From positions 1 to 5,411 of the forward strand of contig JAKAIH010000218.1 of assembly GCA_021825225.1 (NCBI GenBank): a stretch of 5,411 nucleotides of DNA, written 5' to 3'. The position numbers and the translations under genes were made by a program. The notes beneath the pieces were generated by a model. It worked only from the letters and a program-made list of their open reading frames with translations, had not been told where the DNA came from and did not search any database. Positions 1 to 5,411 of the stretch are shown here, one piece after another (within the stretch, counting starts at the first letter, position 1; every line of letters begins with the position of its first letter). The stretch is from Pseudomonadota bacterium (lineage in GTDB: Bacteria > Pseudomonadota > Gammaproteobacteria > Burkholderiales > SG8-39).

Positions 1-1659
1 CATATGGCGGTCGAGGCCATAGTCGTCGTCGACGAACAGTTCAGGGTCGTGCTGTTCAATCCGGCGGCGGAAGCCATCTTCGGCTACAGCGCCGCGCAGG
101 CCATGGGCGCCGGCCTGGAGCGCTTCATCCCGCAGCGTGCGCAGCAGTCCGGCCAGCCGGGCCTGGTCCCGGCCGGCGCAGACGCATTCGAGACGGAAGG
201 GCGCGTGGAAGTAATCGGGCTGCGCGCCGATGGCAGCGAGGTGCCGCTGGAGATGTCGCTGTCCAGGATCACTCACAGCGGACCGCCGCTGTACTCGGTG
301 GTGCTCAACGACATCAGTGCGCGCAAGCGCGACGAAGCGCGCCTCAATGCGCTTGCCAACTACGATCCGCTCACCGCCCTGCCCAACCGCATGCTGTTTC
401 ACCAGCGCCTGCAACGCTCGCTCGTGCACGCGCAGCGCTTCAACGAAGGGCTGGCGGTGCTGTTCATCGACCTGGACCGGTTCAAGAACGTCAACGACAC
501 GCTGGGGCATGACGCGGGCGACCGGGTGCTGCAGGCGGTGGCCGAGAGGCTGAAGGGCTGCCTGCGCGAAGTCGACATCCTGGCGCGCCTGGGCGGCGAC
601 GAGTTCGCCGTGCTGATCGAGCAGGTCACCGACGCGCGCATGGTCGGCGCCATCGCACACAAGCTGATCAAGGCGGTGGGCGAGCTGCTCATGCTGGGCG
701 AGCAGGAGTACCAGATCACCGCGAGCATCGGCATCAGCACCTATCCGGCGGACGGCAGCGACGGCACCACGCTGCTCAAGAACGCGGACATCGCCATGTA
801 CCGCGCGAAGGAGAAGGGCAAGAACAACTCGCAGTTCTATGCAGCGGTCATGAATGCGCATTCGCTGCAGCGCCTGTCGCTCGAGACCGGCATGCGCCAC
901 GCCCTGGAGCGCGGCGAATTCCTGCTGCATTACCAACCCAAGGTCGACATCGCCAGCGGCCGCATCACCGGCATGGAGGCACTGGTGCGCTGGATGCGGC
1001 CGGAATCGGGCCTGGTTTCGCCGGCGGAATTCATACCGCTGGCGGAGGAAACCGGCCTGATCGTGCCCATCGGCGCATGGGTGCTGCGCGCCGCGTGCGA
1101 GCGCAACCACGCCTGGCAGAAGCTGGGCATGCCGCCGCTGCGGGTCGCGGTCAACCTGTCGGCGCGGCAGTTCGTGCATGCCAACCTGGTGAGCGACGTG
1201 GCGCGCGTGCTCGACGCCACCCGCCTCGCGCCGGCATCGCTCGAACTGGAAATCACCGAGAGCATGGTCATGGACAATCCGGAGCGCGCCATACAGACGC
1301 TGCGCCAGCTCAAGTCCATGGGCATCGCGCTGGCGATCGACGATTTCGGCACCGGCTATTCGTCGCTGGGATATCTCAAGCGCTTCCCCATCGACAATAT
1401 CAAGATCGACCGCTCGTTCATCAAGGACATTCCGCGCAGCAACGACGATGCGATCATCACCCGCACCATCATCGACATGACGCATAACCTGCGGCTGAAG
1501 GTGGTCGCCGAAGGCGTAGAGACCGAAGCGCAGCTGCAATTCCTGCGCGAGCACGGCTGCGACGAGATGCAGGGTTACTACTTCAGCCGGCCCCTCGCCG
1601 AGGACGCGTTCCTGGCGCTGGTGCAGGCGCAGACCAACAAGGCAGCGCTTGCCGCGTGA
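1..1659 (+). CDS. PAS-GGDEF-EAL cyclic-di-GMP signalling protein (5' end outside window)
   Basis: This protein is predicted to make and/or degrade cyclic-di-GMP in the cytoplasm. The frame is open to the left edge. The first ATG (position 4) falls inside the opening strand of a PAS domain, so the true start is probably upstream; residues below are counted from that Met. PAS spans about 1-113. GGDEF spans about 118-280: it opens with [10 protein letters not shown] at 120, has a metal-binding Asp near D156 (DLDRFK), GGDEF at 197-201, and a product-inhibition I-site RxxD at R188-D191, exactly five residues before GGDEF. EAL spans about 295-545: EAL at 325-327, E416 in [16 protein letters not shown] from D446, K467 in KIDRSF, E503 in AEGVET, and QGYYFSRPL from 523. 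All residues normally needed for cyclase and phosphodiesterase activity therefore appear present. Which activity dominates cannot be read from sequence. No membrane segment is visible, although the missing N-terminus could hold one or another sensor domain. cheB follows after 31 bases. Confidence 0.95.
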   Translation, partial: HMAVEAIVVVDEQFRVVLFNPAAEAIFGYSAAQAMGAGLERFIPQRAQQSGQPGLVPAGADAFETEGRVEVIGLRADGSEVPLEMSLSRITHSGPPLYSVVLNDISARKRDEARLNALANYDPLTALPNRMLFHQRLQRSLVHAQRFNEGLAVLFIDLDRFKNVNDTLGHDAGDRVLQAVAERLKGCLREVDILARLGGDEFAVLIEQVTDARMVGAIAHKLIKAVGELLMLGEQEYQITASIGISTYPADGSDGTTLLKNADIAMYRAKEKGKNNSQFYAAVMNAHSLQRLSLETGMRHALERGEFLLHYQPKVDIASGRITGMEALVRWMRPESGLVSPAEFIPLAEETGLIVPIGAWVLRAACERNHAWQKLGMPPLRVAVNLSARQFVHANLVSDVARVLDATRLAPASLELEITESMVMDNPERAIQTLRQLKSMGIALAIDDFGTGYSSLGYLKRFPIDNIKIDRSFIKDIPRSNDDAIITRTIIDMTHNLRLKVVAEGVETEAQLQFLREHGCDEMQGYYFSRPLAEDAFLALVQAQTNKAALAA

Positions 1660-1681
1660 ACCCCGAGCCAGATCCTATACC

Positions 1682-1689
1682 GAGAAGAG
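1682..1689 (+). promoter_or_regulatory. Weak Shine-Dalgarno region of cheB
   Basis: The purine run GAGAAGAG lies immediately before ATG 1691. Its first GAG sits six bases from the start codon, an acceptable spacing for a weak ribosome binding site. It supports ATG 1691 over the in-frame TTG at 1649, which lies inside the end of the upstream gene and would add 14 residues not expected before a receiver domain. Confidence 0.4.
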
Positions 1690-1690
1690 C

Positions 1691-2755
1691 ATGAAGAAAA
1701 TCACAGTAGTCGTGGTGGACGATTCCGCGCTGATCCGAAAATTGCTGACCGAGATCATCAACAGCCAGCCGGATATGGTGGCGCTGGGCGCGGCGCCCGA
1801 TCCGCTCGCCGCGCGCGAGATGATCCGCTCGCTCAATCCCGACGTGCTGACGCTGGACGTGGAAATGCCGAAAATGGACGGCCTGGATTTCCTCAGCCGG
1901 CTGATGCGGCTGCGGCCGATGCCGGTGGTCATGGTGTCCTCATTGACCGAGCGCGGTTCGGACATCACCCTGAGGGCGCTGGAGCTGGGCGCGGTCGATT
2001 ATGTTTCCAAGCCGAAAATCGACATCGTCCACGGCATCCAGGAGTACGCGGACGAAATTGCCGACAAGATCCGCACGGCCGCGGCCGCGCGCCCGCGGGT
2101 GCAGCCGGCGCTGGCGCGCGGCGCGCATGCGCTGCCGGCGCTGGCCAACCACAGCGTCTCGACCGAAAAGCTGATCATCGTCGGCGCCTCCACCGGCGGC
2201 ACGGAAGCGATCAAGGACTTTCTGCTGGGCATGCCGCCGGACTGTCCCGGTATCCTGATCACGCAGCACATGCCGGAGCTGTTCACCAAATCCTTCGCCG
2301 CCCGGCTCGACAGCCTGTGCCGCATCAGCGTGAAGGAAGCCGGGCACGCGGAACGCATACTTCCCGGCCACGCCTTCGTCGCGCCCGGACACTCGCATCT
2401 GCTGCTGCGGCGCAGCGGCGCCAATTACATGACGCAACTGAGCGATGCGCCGCCGGTCAACCGGCACCGGCCTTCGGTGGACGTGCTGTTCCGTTCCGCC
2501 GCGGAGCACGCCGGCAAGAACGCGATCGGCGTGATCCTCACGGGCATGGGCAAGGACGGCGCGCTGGGCATGCTGGCGATGAAGCAGGCCGGCGCCTACA
2601 ACTTTGCGCAGGACGAGGCCAGTTGCGTCGTGTTCGGCATGCCCAAGGAGGCGATTGCCGCGGGTGCGACCGACGAAGTCCTGCCCTTGCACGACATCGC
2701 GCATGGCGTGATGCGGCACCTGCATACGCTCGGCTCGCGCGCGATACGCGTATAG
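1691..2755 (+). CDS. cheB: Chemotaxis response regulator CheB, protein-glutamate methylesterase/glutamine deamidase
   Basis: CheB removes methyl groups from glutamates of methyl-accepting chemotaxis receptors, and deamidates receptor glutamines, when phosphorylated by CheA; this provides adaptation. The product is 354 residues, close to the family's usual ~350. The receiver domain (about 3-125) shows the acidic pair D10-D11, phosphoacceptor D56 in [11 protein letters not shown]83 in MVSS and K107 in SKP. An Ala/Arg/Pro-rich linker (about 127-157) leads to the methylesterase domain (about 158-350). There GASTGG carries nucleophile S167, QHMP carries H193, and GMGKDGA carries D289. These match the enterobacterial triad S164/H190/D286 with a constant offset of three. 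The start at ATG 1691 places the receiver's first strand ([11 protein letters not shown]) directly at the N-terminus. No cheR, cheA or receptor gene is visible. CheB sits between a c-di-GMP enzyme gene and a sensor kinase gene, so it may belong to a che cluster extending to the left or be a stand-alone copy. The next gene begins 22 bases after the stop. Confidence 0.97.
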   Translation: MKKITVVVVDDSALIRKLLTEIINSQPDMVALGAAPDPLAAREMIRSLNPDVLTLDVEMPKMDGLDFLSRLMRLRPMPVVMVSSLTERGSDITLRALELGAVDYVSKPKIDIVHGIQEYADEIADKIRTAAAARPRVQPALARGAHALPALANHSVSTEKLIIVGASTGGTEAIKDFLLGMPPDCPGILITQHMPELFTKSFAARLDSLCRISVKEAGHAERILPGHAFVAPGHSHLLLRRSGANYMTQLSDAPPVNRHRPSVDVLFRSAAEHAGKNAIGVILTGMGKDGALGMLAMKQAGAYNFAQDEASCVVFGMPKEAIAAGATDEVLPLHDIAHGVMRHLHTLGSRAIRV

Positions 2756-2777
2756 CCAGGCGGCGGCGTATCGTGGC

Positions 2778-5411
2778 ATGATGCGTCCGATGAATTCTGC
2801 GCAGATCCTCCCCTGGAGCGAGCAGCTCGCAACAGGCCTGCCGCAGGTGGATGCGGAGCATCGGCGCCTGGTCGAGATCATCAACGAACTGGGCGGCCTG
2901 CAGCAGCGCGGCGCCACCGGCGCGGAGCTGCAGGCGGTCCTCGGCGAGCTGCGGCAGTACGCCAGCTATCATTTCGAAAACGAGGCCAGCCTGATGCGCA
3001 GCCACGCGCTGAGCGCGGCCAGCCGGGATTCGCATCTGGCGGCGCATCAGGGCTTTGTCGGGCACCTCGACCGCGTCATCGGCCTGGTCGCCGCCCCCGG
3101 CGCAGTGGTCGAGCACCTGCTCGCGTTCATGGTCAGATGGCTGGTGCAGCATATCGCCGGCATGGACGCGCGCATGGCGCGGGAGATCGCCGCGCTGCAG
3201 GCCGGCGCACCGGCCGGCGAAGCCCCGGCGCAGAACGGCGCGGTCTATGACTCGCTCATCGACAGCGTGTCCGCGCTGTACGACAACCTGGGTGCGCGCA
3301 CGCTGGAACTGCTGGAGACGAATCAGCGCCTGCAGGCGGAAATCGCGCGCAGGCAAAGCGTCGAAGCAGCGCTGGAATTCGAGGCGGCGCGGTTTCGCGA
3401 CCTGACCGAAATGTCCTCCAGCTGGTACTGGGAGCAGGACGAGCATTTGCGCTTCACCTTCGTCTCCCAGGGGGTGCGCGACTACGCCGGGCAGGATCAG
3501 ACGGCGTATGTCGGCAAGACCCGCTGGGATCTGCCCGGACGCAACTGGAGTGCGGACGAGCGGCAGGCACACCGGCAGCTGCTCGAGTCGCACCAGCCGT
3601 TCTCCAATCTCGAGCTGAGCCGGGAGGACCAGCGCGGCGAACTGCGCTGGGCCAGCCTGAGCGGCAGGCCATGGTTCGACGCGGCAGGCAATTTCCGCGG
3701 CTATCGCGGCGTCGGCATCGACATTACCCGCCGCAGGATCGCCGAAGACAACGAGACGATGCAGCGCCACGCGCTGGAACTGCTGGCGCGCGGCGCGCCG
3801 CTGGCAGACATACTCGCGGCGATCGCACGCCATGCGGAGGCCGCCAACCCCGGCATCCTGTGCTCCATTCTGCTGCTGGACGAGGGCGGCCGGCATCTGC
3901 TCACCGCGGCCGCGCCGAGCCTGCCGCAGTCTTTCACGGCGGCCATTCATGGCGCCGAGATCGGGCCCAATGCGGGTTCCTGCGGCAGCGCCGCCTACAG
4001 CGGGGAACGCGTCATCGTCGAAGACATCCGCACCCATGCGCTTTGGCAGCGATTCAGGAAACCGGCGCTGGACGCCGGTCTGCTCGCGTGCTGGGCGGAA
4101 CCGATACGCTCCCCCTCCGGCAAGGTGCTCGGCACCTTCGCCAACTATTGCCGCGAGGCCGGCGCCCCGAGCCGGGCCAGCCTGGCGTCGATCGAGAATG
4201 CCAGCCGCATCGCCGGCATCGGCATAGAGCGCAGCCGCGCCGAAGCCGCCTTGCGCGCTAGCGAAGAGCGCTGGATGTTCGCGCTCGAAGGCGGCGGCGA
4301 CGGCGTGTGGGACCGCAACATCCAGACCGGCGAAATCGTGTATTCGAGACGCTACAAGGAAATGCTGGGCTATGCCGAAGACGAGTTCGAGAACCGGCGG
4401 GAGGAATGGGACCGGCGGATTCATGCGGAAGACAAAGCGCGCGTGATGGCGGAACTGCAGGCCTATCTGGACGGCAAGAGCCCCGAATACGCCACCGAGT
4501 TCCGCATGCAGTGCAAGGACGGCAGCTGGAAATGGATCCTCGCCCGCGGCATGGTGGGCCGCCGCGATGCCGAGGGCAGGCCGCTGCGCATCATAGGCAC
4601 GCACTCCGACGTAACCAAGCGCAAGCAGGCGGAGGCCGCGCGGCGCGAACTCGAGGCGCAGCTGCGCGAATCGCAGAAAATGGAGGCGATCGGCACGCTG
4701 GCCGGTGGCGTCGCGCATGATTTCAACAACATTCTTGCAGCGATTCTCGGCAATGCCGCATTGGCAAAGAAGGATGTGGCCGCGGGCCGCCCGGCGGCGG
4801 CGCTGGTCAGCCTGGACGAGATCGACAAGGCGGGAGGACGCGGGCGGACCCTGGTGCAGCAGATCCTCGCCTTCAGCCGCAGGCAGCCGCAGGATTTCCG
4901 CGTCCAGGCGCTGCGCCCGCTGGTGGAGGAGGCGCTGCGGCTGCTGCGCGCGACCTTGCCGGCCGGGGTGGAAATCGGCATCGCGCTCGCCGACGCACCG
5001 CTCGACGTACGCGCCGACGCGACCCAGATCGGGCAGGTGCTGATGAACCTGTGCACCAATGCCTGGCACGCGCTGGAAGGCCGTTCCGGCCGCATCGAAG
5101 TCGGGCTGGTCGAAGTGCTGGTCGACGCCGGCCGGGGCAGGCAGGTGGACGGAGTGGCGTCCGGCCGCTACGCGCGCATCCGGGTGAGCGACGACGGCTG
5201 CGGCATGGACGAGGCGACGCAGGCCCGCATATTCGAGCCGTTTTATACCACCAAGTCCGTGGACCAGGGCACGGGACTCGGCCTGGCCGTGGTGCATGGC
5301 ATCGTCAAGGCGCACCAGGGTGCGATCATGGTGCAAAGCGCGCCCGGCAAGGGGACCCGCGTCGACGTCTATCTGCCCCTTGCGCAGGCATCGGCGGAGA
5401 CTGCGCTACCC
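2778..5411 (+). CDS. Hemerythrin-PAS-GAF-PAS sensor histidine kinase (3' end outside window)
   Basis: The frame runs 878 codons to the right edge with no stop. Order of domains, numbered from ATG 2778: (1) bacteriohemerythrin, about 10-135, with all seven di-iron ligands H28, H65, E69, H86, H90, H125 and D130; (2) a hydrophilic linker and probable coiled coil, about 150-205; (3) PAS, about 204-318, beginning near WYWEQD and ending DITRRR; (4) GAF, about 331-491, with GSCGSAAYSGERVIVEDI and ACWAEPI; (5) PAS, about 495-617, ending HSDVTKRKQAE; (6) HisKA with phosphoacceptor H647 in GGVAHDFNNIL; (7) HATPase with N box NLCTN (N757, N761), G1 DDGCGMD (from D805), F box FEPFYTTK (from F819) and G2 GTGLGL (831-836). 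The HDFNN H-box type often carries a C-terminal receiver, so a hybrid kinase is plausible but unseen. No transmembrane segment or signal peptide is visible, which suggests cytoplasmic sensing. Hemerythrin domains bind O2 and can respond to redox state or NO; GAF and PAS ligands are unknown. In-frame ATGs at 2778, 2781 and 2790 are all possible starts. None has a good Shine-Dalgarno; an AGGCGG at 2758-2763 is rather far from the first. Confidence 0.95.
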   Translation, partial: MMRPMNSAQILPWSEQLATGLPQVDAEHRRLVEIINELGGLQQRGATGAELQAVLGELRQYASYHFENEASLMRSHALSAASRDSHLAAHQGFVGHLDRVIGLVAAPGAVVEHLLAFMVRWLVQHIAGMDARMAREIAALQAGAPAGEAPAQNGAVYDSLIDSVSALYDNLGARTLELLETNQRLQAEIARRQSVEAALEFEAARFRDLTEMSSSWYWEQDEHLRFTFVSQGVRDYAGQDQTAYVGKTRWDLPGRNWSADERQAHRQLLESHQPFSNLELSREDQRGELRWASLSGRPWFDAAGNFRGYRGVGIDITRRRIAEDNETMQRHALELLARGAPLADILAAIARHAEAANPGILCSILLLDEGGRHLLTAAAPSLPQSFTAAIHGAEIGPNAGSCGSAAYSGERVIVEDIRTHALWQRFRKPALDAGLLACWAEPIRSPSGKVLGTFANYCREAGAPSRASLASIENASRIAGIGIERSRAEAALRASEERWMFALEGGGDGVWDRNIQTGEIVYSRRYKEMLGYAEDEFENRREEWDRRIHAEDKARVMAELQAYLDGKSPEYATEFRMQCKDGSWKWILARGMVGRRDAEGRPLRIIGTHSDVTKRKQAEAARRELEAQLRESQKMEAIGTLAGGVAHDFNNILAAILGNAALAKKDVAAGRPAAALVSLDEIDKAGGRGRTLVQQILAFSRRQPQDFRVQALRPLVEEALRLLRATLPAGVEIGIALADAPLDVRADATQIGQVLMNLCTNAWHALEGRSGRIEVGLVEVLVDAGRGRQVDGVASGRYARIRVSDDGCGMDEATQARIFEPFYTTKSVDQGTGLGLAVVHGIVKAHQGAIMVQSAPGKGTRVDVYLPLAQASAETALP

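Noticed and set aside
1..6. CATATG at the left edge, resembling an NdeI cloning site and a designed start codon
   Set aside because: The frame continues through it and the Met falls where a PAS domain is already under way, so a chance occurrence at an arbitrary cut is the simpler reading.
1649..1690. TTG at 1649 as an alternative, overlapping start for cheB
   Set aside because: It would add 14 unusual residues before the receiver's first strand and overlap the upstream gene, while ATG 1691 has a purine-rich site before it and gives the normal CheB N-terminus.
1660..1690. Possible promoter (TATACC-like hexamer) or terminator between the first gene and cheB
   Set aside because: There is no convincing -35 partner and no inverted repeat with a T run in these 31 bases.
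2756..2777. Possible terminator or promoter in the gap after cheB
   Set aside because: Only a short GGC-rich stretch is present, with no stem-loop, T run or promoter-like hexamer pair.
1940..2917. Minus-strand open frame of about 325 codons antisense to cheB
   Set aside because: It has the same shadow composition and no domain signature, and cheB on the + strand explains the region fully.
2538..5336. Very long open frame on the minus strand (about 930 codons) antisense to the kinase and the end of cheB
   Set aside because: It mirrors a + strand gene with a clear, motif-rich product. Its translation is rich in Arg, Ala, His and Gln with no recognisable domain, as expected when GC-rich codon bias removes stops from the opposite strand.

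Overview
The window reads as a fragment of a high-GC proteobacterial chromosome, most likely a betaproteobacterium. This placement is tentative: it rests on G/C-rich third codon positions and on the style of the PAS, GAF and kinase sequences, not on a marker gene. All three genes lie on the + strand and cover almost the whole window. The gaps between them are only 31 and 22 bases, with no terminator-like hairpin, so they are probably co-transcribed. Both outer genes are cut by the window edges. There are no RNA genes, mobile elements, CRISPR arrays or notable repeats that I can support.

Region 1 (1-1659) is the main part of a PAS-GGDEF-EAL protein, an enzyme of cyclic-di-GMP turnover. The GGDEF and EAL active sites and the product-inhibition site all look intact. 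Region 2 (1691-2755) is a full-length CheB, the receiver-controlled methylesterase/deamidase that resets chemoreceptors, with its phosphoacceptor and catalytic triad present. Region 3 (2778 to the right edge) is a long, previously unbroken reading frame with no stop in the window. It encodes a soluble sensor histidine kinase with the order hemerythrin, coiled coil, PAS, GAF, PAS, HisKA, HATPase. A C-terminal receiver domain may lie beyond the edge.

Taken together the genes form a signalling cluster that could link an intracellular oxygen, redox or NO cue (di-iron hemerythrin domain on the kinase) to motility behaviour (CheB) and to the motile/sessile switch (c-di-GMP). Each protein's family assignment is well supported by motifs. 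The wiring between them is inference from gene order. The most interesting item is the complete seven-ligand hemerythrin domain fused to the N-terminus of a multi-sensor kinase.
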